From: an uncultured Aquimarina sp. | Lineage (GTDB): Bacteria > Bacteroidota > Bacteroidia > Flavobacteriales > Flavobacteriaceae | Assembly (NCBI RefSeq): GCF_947495315.1 | Contig: NZ_CANLYD010000026.1 | Coordinates: 1-52,842 of the forward strand | Reading direction: 5' to 3' | DNA length: 52,842 bases | In this document: in pieces, positions 34,263 through 43,849 of the stretch | Layout of the letters: each line of letters begins with the position of its first letter | Numbering within the stretch: position 1 is the first letter of the stretch | Notes under the pieces: generated by a model | Database searches by the model: none | Told to the model about the DNA's origin: nothing | Seen by the model: only the letters and a program-made list of their open reading frames with translations | Program-made: the position numbers and the translations under genes

Positions 34263-34283
34263 CCCTCACACCGCATATTTACT

Positions 34284-37064
34284 ATGATTCAAGACATTAC
34301 AACTTTAGATCCAAAACATAATATATTAATTAAAGGAGCTAAGCTGCATAACCTCAAAAATTTGGATGCAGCCATCCCAAGGAATAAATTAGTCGTAATT
34401 ACTGGGCTATCTGGGTCCGGTAAATCTAGTTTGGCTTTTGATACTTTGTATGCAGAAGGTCAACGTAGATATGTAGAGAGCCTTTCTTCTTATGCAAGAC
34501 AATTTTTAGGACGACTCAATAAACCAAAAGTTGATTATATAAAAGGAATAGCTCCAGCAATTGCAATTGAACAAAAAGTAAATTCTACCAATCCTAGATC
34601 AACCGTTGGAACTACTACAGAGATTTATGATTACCTAAAACTTCTTTTTGCCAGAATTGGTAAAACCTACTCTCCTATTTCGGGGAACCAGGTTAAAAAA
34701 GATACTGTAACGGATGTAATTGAATATGTAAAAACATTTGATGAAGGTGAGAAACTATTATTATTAGCTCCGATTCATGTAGAAAATGGACGTACAACAG
34801 AAGAAAAACTAAAAGTATTACAACAGCAAGGATATGCTCGTGTAAAAATTAATGATACCATCTGTAGAATAGAAGAGGCTCACATAACAAAAAAGGATGA
34901 AGTATACCTTGTAATAGATCGAATCATAAAAAGAGATGAAGAGGATTTCTATAACCGCCTTGCAGATGCAGTTAGTTCTGGATTTTTTGAAGGAAAAGGA
35001 ACTTGTTTTGTTGAAACTTTAAAAGATAATAATTTACGACAATTTAGTAATAAGTTCGAATTAGACGGAATGACATTTCTGGAGCCTAATGTGCACTTAT
35101 TCAGTTTTAACAATCCTTATGGAGCTTGCCCGGAATGTGAAGGTTATGGCGATGTGATTGGTATTGATGAAGACTTGGTAGTTCCTAACACTTCTCTTAG
35201 CATATTTGAAGGAGCAGTTTTTCCATGGAAAGGGGATGCTATGAGTTGGTATAAAGATCAATTGGTTAATAGTGCTTATAAATTTGATTTCCCAATTCAT
35301 AAACCATATTTCGAATTGTCACCAGAGCAGAAAGAGCTGCTATGGAAAGGGAATGAATATTTTGAAGGTATTGATAATTTCTTTATTGAACTAGAAGCCA
35401 AAGCATATAAAATTCAGAATCGAGTGATGCTTTCTCGCTATCGCGGAAAAACAAAATGTGCTACCTGTAAAGGAAAACGTCTTCGCTCGGAAACAAATTA
35501 TGTAAAGGTAGGAGAAGCAACGCTTACAGACTTGGTTGAGAAACCACTAAATGAACTTGCTGACTTCTTTAAAAACTTACAACTTAATGAGTATGACGCT
35601 CAAATTGGTAAACGATTACTGAAAGAAATTAATAGTAGACTAGAATTTTTAGATAATGTAGGTTTACAATACCTAACACTCAACAGAAAATCGAATACAT
35701 TATCTGGTGGAGAATCTCAGCGAATTAACCTGGCTACTTCTTTAGGTAGTAGTCTCGTTGGATCTATGTATATTTTGGATGAACCAAGTATAGGTTTACA
35801 CCCCAAAGACACCGAAAAACTGATTAAAGTATTACAATCTTTGCGAGATTTAGGGAATACAGTCATAGTAGTAGAACATGATGAAGATATCATGAAAGCT
35901 GCTGATCAGATATTAGATATTGGTCCGGAAGCTGGAACATATGGAGGAAATTTAGTCGCTAGTGGTACTTTTGATCAAATCTTGAAATCCGATTCACTTA
36001 CTGCTAAATATCTTAATGGTGATCTTGAAATTGAGGTTCCAAAAGAAAGAAAAACTTTTAAGTATTATCTAGATATTGTCGGAGCTCGTGAAAATAATCT
36101 AAAGAACATTGACATCAAGATTCCTTTGGGTATTTTTACCGCTATTACAGGAGTTTCTGGTAGTGGAAAAAGTACCTTGGTTAAAAAAATTGTATATCCT
36201 TCTGTTCTAAAACAATTAGGAGGATATGGTGAAAAAGCAGGTCAATTTACAGAACTTAAGGGTAACTATAGTAATATTAAACATGTAGAATTTGTAGATC
36301 AAAATCCTATTGGGCGTTCATCCAGATCCAATCCTGTTACTTATATCAAAGCATATGACGATATCAGAAGCTTATTTGCCAGTCAAAAGCTATCTAAAAT
36401 ACGTAATTATCAATCAAAGCATTTTTCTTTTAATGTCGATGGTGGACGTTGTGAAACCTGCAAAGGTGAAGGCGAAGTAACCATCGAAATGCAGTTCATG
36501 GCTGATGTACATCTGGAATGTGAAACCTGTGGAGGAAAACGATTCAAAAAAGATGTATTAGAAGTTACTTTTGAAGATAAAAATATAGACGACATCCTTA
36601 CCATGACTATCGATAATGCTATCGATTTCTTCTCTATTCACGAACAAGCTAAGATCATTAGAAAACTACAACCGCTGCAAGATGTAGGGCTTGGATATGT
36701 GCAGTTAGGTCAAAGCTCCTCTACCCTTTCTGGTGGTGAAGCGCAACGAATTAAATTGGCTACTTTTCTGGTAAAAGGAAGTACAAAAGATAAAGCACTC
36801 TTTATTTTTGACGAACCTACTACAGGATTACATTTTCACGATATAAAAAAGTTATTGAAATCCTTTAATGAACTCATCGATAAAGGACATTCTATTTTGG
36901 TAATAGAACATAATTTAGATTTGGTAAAATGTGCAGATTACGTAATCGACTTAGGACCAGAAGGTGGAAAAAATGGTGGAAAAGTAATTGCGCAAGGAAC
37001 TCCAGAAGAAGTTAGTAAAAATAAGAAATCATATACTGGACAATATCTAAAGGAAAAACTCTAA
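34284..37064 (+). CDS. uvrA: Excinuclease ABC subunit A
   Basis: The protein has 926 residues from the ATG at 34284. An in-frame TTG eight codons upstream overlaps the -7 element and is rejected. Two ABC ATPase halves are present: Walker A GLSGSGKSS and GVSGSGKST, signature LSGGESQRINLA and LSGGEAQRIKLA. Zinc fingers are at CPECEGYGD / CATCKGKRL and CETCKGEGE / CETCGGKRF. It recognises bulky DNA lesions with UvrB in nucleotide-excision repair. The length and motifs are complete. It is divergent from the ECF sigma gene. Confidence 0.98.
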   Translation: MIQDITTLDPKHNILIKGAKLHNLKNLDAAIPRNKLVVITGLSGSGKSSLAFDTLYAEGQRRYVESLSSYARQFLGRLNKPKVDYIKGIAPAIAIEQKVNSTNPRSTVGTTTEIYDYLKLLFARIGKTYSPISGNQVKKDTVTDVIEYVKTFDEGEKLLLLAPIHVENGRTTEEKLKVLQQQGYARVKINDTICRIEEAHITKKDEVYLVIDRIIKRDEEDFYNRLADAVSSGFFEGKGTCFVETLKDNNLRQFSNKFELDGMTFLEPNVHLFSFNNPYGACPECEGYGDVIGIDEDLVVPNTSLSIFEGAVFPWKGDAMSWYKDQLVNSAYKFDFPIHKPYFELSPEQKELLWKGNEYFEGIDNFFIELEAKAYKIQNRVMLSRYRGKTKCATCKGKRLRSETNYVKVGEATLTDLVEKPLNELADFFKNLQLNEYDAQIGKRLLKEINSRLEFLDNVGLQYLTLNRKSNTLSGGESQRINLATSLGSSLVGSMYILDEPSIGLHPKDTEKLIKVLQSLRDLGNTVIVVEHDEDIMKAADQILDIGPEAGTYGGNLVASGTFDQILKSDSLTAKYLNGDLEIEVPKERKTFKYYLDIVGARENNLKNIDIKIPLGIFTAITGVSGSGKSTLVKKIVYPSVLKQLGGYGEKAGQFTELKGNYSNIKHVEFVDQNPIGRSSRSNPVTYIKAYDDIRSLFASQKLSKIRNYQSKHFSFNVDGGRCETCKGEGEVTIEMQFMADVHLECETCGGKRFKKDVLEVTFEDKNIDDILTMTIDNAIDFFSIHEQAKIIRKLQPLQDVGLGYVQLGQSSSTLSGGEAQRIKLATFLVKGSTKDKALFIFDEPTTGLHFHDIKKLLKSFNELIDKGHSILVIEHNLDLVKCADYVIDLGPEGGKNGGKVIAQGTPEEVSKNKKSYTGQYLKEKL

Positions 37065-37149
37065 AAATATTAACATAATTGTAATATATCAATCTGTAAA
37101 GTGACACAAAAGATTTCGGCTAAGCTAGCCAATAATTAAAACTAATAAA

Positions 37150-37794
37150 ATGTCACTTACAGAACAACTAAAAGCACGAGCTGATCAATCGGCAAACAAA
37201 TATCCAGAAACTATTCATAAGATAATGAATAATGGAATAGCCAATGTTAAGGATACTCAGCTTGTATCCAAAGCTTTAAAAACAGGAGATGAAATTCCTG
37301 AAATCTTGCTACCTAATGCTGCTGGAGCCAACATCTCAATACAAGAATTACTAGTAAACAAAAAAGTAATTCTTTCGTTTTATCGCGGAGGCTGGTGTCC
37401 ATATTGTAATCTAGAACTAAAAGCATTACAACAATATCAAAATGAATTTGAAGGATTAGGAGCAACATTGGTTGCTATAAGTCCGGAAACTCCAGATAAT
37501 TCTCTCACTACTTCAGAAAAAAACAATCTAAGCTTTGAAGTTCTTTCTGATATAGATAATAAAATAGCCAGAGAATTCAACCTAGCATTTACACTTCCTA
37601 AAGATTTAATAGAAGTTTATAAAGGTTTTGGAATTGATCTAATCAAAAGTAACGGCAATCAGGATTATCAATTACCAATCTCCGCAACCTATATAATTGA
37701 TCAAGACGGAATCATAATTTATGATTTTATCAAAGAAGATTACAAAGAAAGAGCAGATCCGAAAGAAATTTTCAACTTTTTGAAAAACAATTAA
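37150..37794 (+). CDS. Peroxiredoxin-like (AhpC/TSA family) protein
   Basis: The protein has 214 residues. The thioredoxin-fold core is at about 45-210 with the active-site motif FYRGGWCPYCNLELKAL. The two cysteines are spaced C-x2-C, as in the peroxiredoxin-like_FAM213/AhpC-TSA group, rather than the single peroxidatic Cys of 2-Cys AhpC. LPISATYIIDQDGIIIYDFI is the typical late strand pair. It probably reduces peroxides or disulfides in the cytoplasm; there is no signal peptide. It stands alone 85 bp after uvrA. Confidence 0.88.
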   Translation: MSLTEQLKARADQSANKYPETIHKIMNNGIANVKDTQLVSKALKTGDEIPEILLPNAAGANISIQELLVNKKVILSFYRGGWCPYCNLELKALQQYQNEFEGLGATLVAISPETPDNSLTTSEKNNLSFEVLSDIDNKIAREFNLAFTLPKDLIEVYKGFGIDLIKSNGNQDYQLPISATYIIDQDGIIIYDFIKEDYKERADPKEIFNFLKNN

Positions 37795-37837
37795 TTACAC
37801 CTTATTTATCATCAATTTTATTATGACTAAAAAAATT

Positions 37838-37853
37838 TGGCACGCCATTTGGT
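37838..37853 (+). promoter_or_regulatory. Sigma-54-like -24/-12 promoter of repeat-protein gene A
   Basis: TGGCACG-CCAT-TTGGT (37838-37853) matches the -24 half exactly and most of the -12 half. It lies 68 bp before the ATG at 37921. The very similar TGGCACG-CTGC-TTGAT precedes the paralogous gene at 42487 by 57 bp. Confidence 0.6.
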
Positions 37854-37920
37854 TAGTTACTAATCAAATAGCGGAAACCGAAAAGCTAATGAGTAGGTAA
37901 AAACCCAAAACATTTTAGTT

Positions 37921-38571
37921 ATGAAAAAAATGATACTTTTTATCGCAGCAATGTTACTAGTTGGAACAGCTGCACAAGCGGCCGATCAAAAACTGTCGGA
38001 TCAAGTTGATAGGGTTACAAAACGCTATCGTTACGCACAACCTATTGTATTTGTCGAAGGTGGTGTAACATTCTTTGTGTATCCTAATGGAGAAATTGAT
38101 TTTAAAAATCCAAAACGAAGAAATTATAATAATTGGGATTGGAATTCCAGAAATTACAATTCACCAGGACGTACTAGAGGTTATAGACACAACAATCGTT
38201 TTACTGTAAGGTATGATTATTATGGAAGATTGAAACGAGTAGGACTTACTACTATTGGTTATAATCGATTTGATCAGGTAAGAAGAATTGGTTCTGTGCT
38301 AATGAGATACAACAGAAGAGGAAAATTAGCGCAAGTAGGTGGATTACGTGTTTTCTATGGGAAACGAGGAAGAATTAGACATATAGAAGGTAATATTCAT
38401 TATACAGGATGCGGTTTTTGTGGAGTTGATGGATGTAGTATAACCCACGATCCATATTACAACTTTAACGGAAGATCAAATCATTACAAAGGAGATGATC
38501 AAGATGATGATGATGATCACTATAAAAACAGAAAAAGAAAAAAGAAATATAGTAATCAAGATGATGATTAG
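37921..38571 (+). CDS. Secreted protein with four 16-residue Tyr/Gly repeats (paralogue A)
   Basis: The protein has 216 residues with a signal peptide (1-20, ending AQA). A short conserved block (RVTKRYRYAQPIVFVEGGVT) is shared with the protein at 42487. Then come four units beginning at Y98, Y114, Y130 and Y146, exactly 16 residues apart. Their pattern is Y-x-x-x-[GD]-[RKQ]-[LVI]-x-x-[VI]-[GE], for example YNRRGKLAQVGGLRVF. A small Cys cluster (GCGFCGVDGC) follows. The end is acidic then basic (DDQDDDDDHYKNRKRKKKY). It is probably exported, and the repeats recall short YD/RHS-type strands. The family is not one I can name. Confidence 0.75.
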   Translation: MKKMILFIAAMLLVGTAAQAADQKLSDQVDRVTKRYRYAQPIVFVEGGVTFFVYPNGEIDFKNPKRRNYNNWDWNSRNYNSPGRTRGYRHNNRFTVRYDYYGRLKRVGLTTIGYNRFDQVRRIGSVLMRYNRRGKLAQVGGLRVFYGKRGRIRHIEGNIHYTGCGFCGVDGCSITHDPYYNFNGRSNHYKGDDQDDDDDHYKNRKRKKKYSNQDDD

Positions 38572-38598
38572 TATAAATAGTTAGTTGGTTAGTTGTTA

Positions 38599-38631
38599 GA
38601 AAGCCCGTTACTGTCTTGGTAACGGGCTTTC
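38599..38631 (+). terminator. Intrinsic terminator of paralogue A
   Basis: gaaagcccgtta (38599-38610) / taacgggctttc (38620-38631) with a 9-nt loop and a T6 run. It is preceded by ggttagttg, the same phrase that precedes the terminator of paralogue B. Confidence 0.92.
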
Positions 38632-38715
38632 TTTTTTAACTAAAAATGTTAAGCTTTCTTCCAGACTGGGCGATTATTTTATATTTATGATGTAATATAA
38701 AAATTAGATCATCTT

Positions 38716-39813
38716 ATGAAATTTTACAAATTCTCAGTTCTACTACTTTTTATGTTGTTTATACATGAAGTTATTGCTCAAAAAATGCAATTCGAAGATT
38801 ATGATCCACCTTCTACCTTAGTTGTTCCGGAAACCATTATTAAGAAAGCTAAATTTCCCTTTATCGATGTACATAACCATCAATTCAGAATGCCTACACA
38901 AGATCTAAGTGAACTCGTTGCAGAAATGGATAAACTGAATATGGTCGTGATGGTAAATTTATCAGGAAGAGGAAGAGGCTCTGACGAACATCTTAAAGGA
39001 GCTTTAGAAAATGTAAAAACCAACGCATCAAATCGTTTTATAGTCTTTACGAATATTAACCTACAAGGAATTGACGACCCCGACTGGACTAAAAAAACTG
39101 TAACCCAAATAGAAAATGATGTTGCAGCAGGTGCCAATGGACTAAAAATATATAAAAGCCAAGGAATGGATAATAAGGATAGTAAAGGTAATCGTATAAA
39201 AATTGATGATCCACGTATCGGACCAGTATGGGAAAAATGTGGAGAATTAGGAATTCCTGTATTGATACACGCTGCTGATCCGAAACCATTTTGGGATACA
39301 CATGATAATCAAAACGAGAGATGGTTAGAATTAAAATTACGTTCCAGAAGAAAAAGAGATGCTAACGTAACAGGTTCTTGGGAAACGATCATACAAGAAC
39401 AACATAATATCTTCAGAAAACACAAGAACACTAAATTCATTAATGCCCACTTAGGTTGGTATGGTAATAATTTAGCTAAACTTGCACAGTTAATGGACGA
39501 AATACCGAACATGTATTCTGAAATTGGAGCAGTAATTGCGGAACTTGGAAGACAACCTCGTAATGCAAAAGCTTTTTTAACCAAATATCAAGATAGAATT
39601 ATGTTTGGTAAAGATTCTTGGAATCCAGAGGAATACTATACGTATTTTAGAGTTCTGGAGTCAAATGATGAATACTTTCCTTATTATAAAAGATACCATG
39701 CATTCTGGAAAATGTATGGATTAGATCTAGATGACGAAGTTTTGAAAAAATTGTACTACAAAAATGCATTAAAAGTAATTCCGAATATTGATAAAAGCTT
39801 ATTCCCAAACTAG
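38716..39813 (+). CDS. Secreted amidohydrolase-family protein (PF04909-type)
   Basis: The protein has 365 residues with a signal peptide (1-21, ending VIAQ). The TIM-barrel metal-site motifs are FPFIDVHNHQFRMP (H-x-H type), the lysine in GANGLKIYKSQG, GIPVLIHAADPKPFWD, TKFINAHLGWYGN and the late aspartate in RIMFGKDSWNP. The metal-binding set appears complete. Related enzymes are decarboxylases or lactone/amide hydrolases; the substrate here is unknown. Export makes a nutrient-processing role likely. It stands alone between the two repeat-protein genes. Confidence 0.85.
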   Translation: MKFYKFSVLLLFMLFIHEVIAQKMQFEDYDPPSTLVVPETIIKKAKFPFIDVHNHQFRMPTQDLSELVAEMDKLNMVVMVNLSGRGRGSDEHLKGALENVKTNASNRFIVFTNINLQGIDDPDWTKKTVTQIENDVAAGANGLKIYKSQGMDNKDSKGNRIKIDDPRIGPVWEKCGELGIPVLIHAADPKPFWDTHDNQNERWLELKLRSRRKRDANVTGSWETIIQEQHNIFRKHKNTKFINAHLGWYGNNLAKLAQLMDEIPNMYSEIGAVIAELGRQPRNAKAFLTKYQDRIMFGKDSWNPEEYYTYFRVLESNDEYFPYYKRYHAFWKMYGLDLDDEVLKKLYYKNALKVIPNIDKSLFPN

Positions 39814-39823
39814 TATACTAGTA

Positions 39824-39857
39824 AATAAGAGAGTATTTTGAAAAATACTCTCTTATT
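39824..39857. terminator. Bidirectional intrinsic terminator
   Basis: aataagagagtatttt (39824-39839) / aaaatactctcttatt (39842-39857) is a 16-bp perfect stem with a 2-nt gap. It lies between the convergent amidohydrolase and LRR genes. Confidence 0.88.
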
Positions 39858-39871
39858 ATTTTTAGAAAATC

Positions 39872-42241
39872 TTATTGAATAATAATCATACTAGATACTT
39901 TCTTTGCTCCAAACTCTGAAGTCAAAATATATTGTCCGGCGGACAATCCTTCCGAATTTAATTGAAAAGTATTAGGACCATCCTTTCCTTCATAAGTAAA
40001 CTCTTTTACTTTTTGACCGTTAATTGTATGCAAAACAAAACGAATTGATGTATCACCACTTAAAACAACATCAGCATTAATTGGCATACTCCTTTGTACA
40101 GGATTCGGATAAATTTTTACACTATTTATTCCTCCTAGTCCTTTATTAATAGAACTACTATTGACTGATGCTCTGCTAGGTGCCGACACAAAAACGGGAT
40201 CACTTTTTATCACTAAATTAGGAATAGCAGAATTACGAACATCACAGGAATAGGTACCATCTGATGGAACCGCAAATAAGGAAGCATTAGGTCCTGAAGG
40301 ATTCCAGGTATAATCAATACCTCCTCCAACATTTACAGATACTATGTTTCCGGATACGAGAGTGGGAACATTACGTTGTGGATTATACGAAAAATTGAAA
40401 GTTCCTATTACACTACTATAAGGTAATAGATCATTAAAATGTAAATTGTTATTAATTACATTTAGGTTATTTAAAGTTCTACCAGCACCAAAAACATTAG
40501 AGGGTAAAACTAATTCATCAAAAAGATTATCTCGTGCATTACATAGTGTAATGTTTGGCATATTAGAGATATCCAATGTTCCTTCAAATTGATTATCTGC
40601 AATTACAAAATACAACATTTCATCATAAGTTCCAGACATAATTAATTGACTTAATCCTAATCCTTGCACTCTAAAATCCAGTAATTTTCGCATTCCAGAA
40701 ATATCCATCGTCCTACCTGGAGTTACCGGATTGTTATAGAAATATAACCTACTTAATTCTGAATTGCTACCAAAATTAAAATCCGTAAACTGATTATCTC
40801 GCGCATTACACTGTCTAAGGTTTGGCATATTAGATATGTCTAAAGTCCCTGAAATTTGGTTTTCCTGAATCATAAAATAAAACATTTCATTATATGTTCC
40901 AGAAACGATCAATCGTCCTAAATTTAATCCATGAACCCTAAAATCAAGTAATTTTCGCATTCCAGAAATATCCATCGTCCTACCTGGAGTTACCGGATTG
41001 TTATAGAAATATAACCTACTTAATTCTGGGTTACTACCAAAATTAAAATCAGTAAACTGGTTATCTCGTGCATTACATTGTCTGAGGTTTGGCATATTAG
41101 ATATATCCAGAGTACCGGAAATTTGGTTCTCCTGAATCATAAAATAAAGCATTTCATTGTATGTCCCAGAAACGATCAATCGTCCAAGATTTAATCCTTG
41201 AACCCTAAAATCAAGTAATTTTCGCATTCCGGAAATATCCATCGTCCTACCTGGAATTACAGGGTTATTGTAAAAATATAACCTGCTTAACTCTGGATTA
41301 CTTCCAAAATTAAAATCCGTAAACTGATTATCTCGTGCATTACATAATCTGAGGTTTGGCATATTAGATATATTCAATATACCTGAGATTTGATTATCTG
41401 GAATAATAAGATACAACAGGTTATTGTATGTTCCTGAAGTCGTCAAACCACTTAAACTTAGTCCTGACGCCCTGAAATCAGTTAATTGATGCATTGTAGA
41501 AATATCAATAGTTTTACCCGCAATAAAAGAAGGGTTTTGATAAATATATACTCTTTGTAATAATAAATTTGATCCAAAAACCACATCACTGAGATCGTTA
41601 TTATGAACACTGACATCCAGTAAATCCGGCATTGTAGAAATATCCAAAACACCAGATATGTTATTTTTGCTCAGATTAATTCGTTTTAAAGCTGTAAGAT
41701 TAGAAAATGATGCTGGAATTGGTCCATTAAGGTTGTTATTGGACAGCCTTAGTCCAGTAACTCTGCAGTTAGTAACGGTGACTCCTTCCCAAGTTTCCAT
41801 CGGATCAGTTAACCAATTCGAATTTCTAAACCAAAAAGAACCATTAGTACTATTATAAAATTCTACCAAGGCTTGTCGATCACGATCATAATCACTAATA
41901 CTGCTGGAAAAAATACCTAAAGCCACCGTATTAGCAAGTGGAACACCATCTACAATTACATTATAATCTCCAACATCTGTATTACTGAAATTGGTAATTG
42001 TAAGTGTAGAAGAGGTTGCTCCACTAATATCAATTTCGTTTAGAGTCCATTGATATATAGCTCCCGCAATCGGTGAGGTCAAAGTAGTAGATGCACCTTC
42101 GACTATAGTAATATTCGAAAAAGCTTCCGCTTGAACAGAAATATTAGGCTGTCCTATAGTACATTGTCCAAAAGTCGCATTGGTAAGGATTCCTATAAAT
42201 AGGATCATTACACATTTAAGTGTGAAGAAATAAGTTTTCAT
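39872..42241 (-). CDS. Leucine-rich-repeat surface protein with T9SS sorting domain
   Basis: The protein has 789 residues from the ATG at 42239-42241, where the signal peptide begins (MILFIGILTNATFGQ); an upstream in-frame start would add 16 residues. An Ig-like domain (about 25-110) is followed by LRR-type units (about 125-640) such as GLRLSNNNLNGPIPASFSNL. The middle consists of tandem 89-residue units (PGRTMDISGMRKLLDFRV ... LSRLYFYNNPVT). At least two are nearly identical and two flanking copies are more diverged. The C terminus (VKIYPNPVQRSMP to VSSMIIIQ) is a T9SS type A domain. It is probably a cell-surface adhesion or recognition protein. Confidence 0.88.
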   Translation of the reverse strand: MKTYFFTLKCVMILFIGILTNATFGQCTIGQPNISVQAEAFSNITIVEGASTTLTSPIAGAIYQWTLNEIDISGATSSTLTITNFSNTDVGDYNVIVDGVPLANTVALGIFSSSISDYDRDRQALVEFYNSTNGSFWFRNSNWLTDPMETWEGVTVTNCRVTGLRLSNNNLNGPIPASFSNLTALKRINLSKNNISGVLDISTMPDLLDVSVHNNDLSDVVFGSNLLLQRVYIYQNPSFIAGKTIDISTMHQLTDFRASGLSLSGLTTSGTYNNLLYLIIPDNQISGILNISNMPNLRLCNARDNQFTDFNFGSNPELSRLYFYNNPVIPGRTMDISGMRKLLDFRVQGLNLGRLIVSGTYNEMLYFMIQENQISGTLDISNMPNLRQCNARDNQFTDFNFGSNPELSRLYFYNNPVTPGRTMDISGMRKLLDFRVHGLNLGRLIVSGTYNEMFYFMIQENQISGTLDISNMPNLRQCNARDNQFTDFNFGSNSELSRLYFYNNPVTPGRTMDISGMRKLLDFRVQGLGLSQLIMSGTYDEMLYFVIADNQFEGTLDISNMPNITLCNARDNLFDELVLPSNVFGAGRTLNNLNVINNNLHFNDLLPYSSVIGTFNFSYNPQRNVPTLVSGNIVSVNVGGGIDYTWNPSGPNASLFAVPSDGTYSCDVRNSAIPNLVIKSDPVFVSAPSRASVNSSSINKGLGGINSVKIYPNPVQRSMPINADVVLSGDTSIRFVLHTINGQKVKEFTYEGKDGPNTFQLNSEGLSAGQYILTSEFGAKKVSSMIIIQ
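40690..41490. repeat. Tandem 267-bp coding repeats in the LRR gene
   Basis: The phrase cattccagaaatatcc recurs at 40691, 40958 and 41225, exactly 267 bp (89 codons) apart, with few differences between copies. A more diverged copy continues to about 41490. The high DNA identity, including synonymous sites, points to recent duplication or gene conversion. Confidence 0.85.
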
Positions 42242-42414
42242 ATTATAAAGTTTTAAGATGAATAAGTATTTCTTTGTGTAGACTTCCATTAGAAGGTTAA
42301 CTTTCTGTTTAAAAAAATAAAAACCTAAAAGACACTGATTTACAATAATTTAAACACAAAATATAGTAATTATCACCTTTTAAAAATTTATCCACATATC
42401 CTAAAACCTGTTTT

Positions 42415-42430
42415 TGGCACGCTGCTTGAT
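42415..42430 (+). promoter_or_regulatory. Sigma-54-like -24/-12 promoter of repeat-protein gene B
   Basis: TGGCACG-CTGC-TTGAT (42415-42430) lies 57 bp before the ATG at 42487. It shares the exact -24 heptamer and spacing with the element before paralogue A. Confidence 0.6.
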
Positions 42431-42486
42431 ACTATAAAAGAGAGTACGAAAAATTAATTTTGGTGCTTGTTTTAAAATCACAGATT

Positions 42487-43812
42487 ATGAAAAATATTGT
42501 TTTACTTTTTACCGGCTTATTAATAGCATCTTTTACTGCTAATGCGTTTGATACAAATTCCGAAACCGTATCTCGATACTACAATTATGGAAAATCTTTC
42601 ATCTTTAGTGAAAACGGAGTAGAGTTTTCTGTATATGCAGATGGACAGTTTGATTTCTATGTAAATAGACCAAGAGGTGGTGTTAGTGTAAATGTTAACA
42701 GACCTGGAGTAAACATAAGTTTTAATTCTGGATATAATTATGATGCTTATGTGCAGTATGATGATTATGGAGCGGTAGTACAGGTAGAAGATGTTCCTGT
42801 ATTTTATGACTACTATGGTAGAATTAGCCAAGCTGGTGATGTATATATTAACTATAATCGTTTTGGAAGAGTATCTAGAGTTGGTGGATTATATGTGAAC
42901 TATAACAGTTATGGGAATTTTGTAAACTGTACAGGATATATCAATAACTTTAATAGACATTACGTATACAGACCATTTCATGCCTTTTTTACGGTTCCTG
43001 TTGTTAGCAGATGTATTGTATTCAATAGACCATATAGAAGATTCTATAACCCATATAGATGTTCTTATAACGTATTCAGAAATAACTACTACAGTGGTTA
43101 TTATGCTAAACCATATAGAAGTCGTAACTATTACAGACCCAATAATAGAGTAGCTAGTTATAATAGAGGAAATAGAACGAGTAGAGCTAGAAGTTTAGAC
43201 TACAGAAATCGTGATAGAAGAACGGCTATGTATACCAGAAATGATCGTAACTATAGTACTGTAAACCGTAGTAGATCAACTTCTGTAAATAGAAACAGAG
43301 CAAGAGTAAATGATAATACTTCTAGAAGTACAACAAGAAATCGTACTGTAACCAGAAGAAGTGCTGAATCAAGAGATCGTGTACAAGCAAATACAAGAGG
43401 TACTCAAAGTAGAAATAGAGTTCAGACAACTCAAAGAAGCAGAAACACAGTAGCCAATCGTTCTACTAGAAATTCTGAGTCTAGAGACCAAGTAAGACGT
43501 AGTGATAGAAATAGAGTAGTATCAAAACCAAGAAATACTCAGAATAGAAATCGAGTACAGTCTACTCAGAGATCTCAGAGAAGTAGAAATACGGTTGCAA
43601 ACCGTTCTACAAGAAGTAACAATAAAGTAAGAACGACTAGAAGTAATGGAAATAAGCGTTCTGGAAATGTAACAAAACGTTCTAATAACAGTCGATATAC
43701 TAGTAAAGGAAATAGTTCTAGATCGAAAGTTCAGAAACAAAGAAGTAATACTTCTAACAGAAAAGCAAGATCAAACAATTCCAGATCTCGTACTGCAAGA
43801 AGTAGAAGTTAA
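42487..43812 (+). CDS. Secreted protein with four 16-residue Tyr/Gly repeats and Arg/Ser/Asn-rich tail (paralogue B)
   Basis: The protein has 441 residues from the ATG at 42487; an upstream in-frame start would add nine residues before the signal. The signal peptide is about 1-20 (ending TANA). A conserved block (YNYGKSFIFSENGVEFSVY) matches paralogue A. Four repeats begin at Y91, Y107, Y123 and Y139, exactly 16 apart, for example YNRFGRVSRVGGLYVN. Residues about 205-441 are almost entirely Arg, Ser, Asn, Thr and some Val/Gln (NRVQTTQRSRNTVANRSTR appears in two similar copies), giving an extremely basic, disordered exported tail. This may bind nucleic acid or polyanionic polysaccharide, which is inference. 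Confidence 0.75.
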   Translation: MKNIVLLFTGLLIASFTANAFDTNSETVSRYYNYGKSFIFSENGVEFSVYADGQFDFYVNRPRGGVSVNVNRPGVNISFNSGYNYDAYVQYDDYGAVVQVEDVPVFYDYYGRISQAGDVYINYNRFGRVSRVGGLYVNYNSYGNFVNCTGYINNFNRHYVYRPFHAFFTVPVVSRCIVFNRPYRRFYNPYRCSYNVFRNNYYSGYYAKPYRSRNYYRPNNRVASYNRGNRTSRARSLDYRNRDRRTAMYTRNDRNYSTVNRSRSTSVNRNRARVNDNTSRSTTRNRTVTRRSAESRDRVQANTRGTQSRNRVQTTQRSRNTVANRSTRNSESRDQVRRSDRNRVVSKPRNTQNRNRVQSTQRSQRSRNTVANRSTRSNNKVRTTRSNGNKRSGNVTKRSNNSRYTSKGNSSRSKVQKQRSNTSNRKARSNNSRSRTARSRS

Positions 43813-43849
43813 AAAATATAAAGAATTTATTTTTTTGGTTGGTTAGTTG

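Noticed and set aside
37823..37900. 25-codon frame beginning ATGACTAAAAAAATTTGG before paralogue A
   Set aside because: It overlaps the TGGCACG-N4-TTGGT element and the expected transcript leader, has no family signal, and is better explained as promoter DNA.
40690..41490. Regular repeats considered as a CRISPR array
   Set aside because: The unit is 267 bp, in frame, without spacers, and encodes LRR-type protein repeats. No cas genes are present.
42520..43740. Minus-strand frames opposite paralogue B
   Set aside because: They are side effects of the Tyr/Asn/Arg-rich codons of the real gene, giving Ile/Ser/Tyr-rich nonsense.
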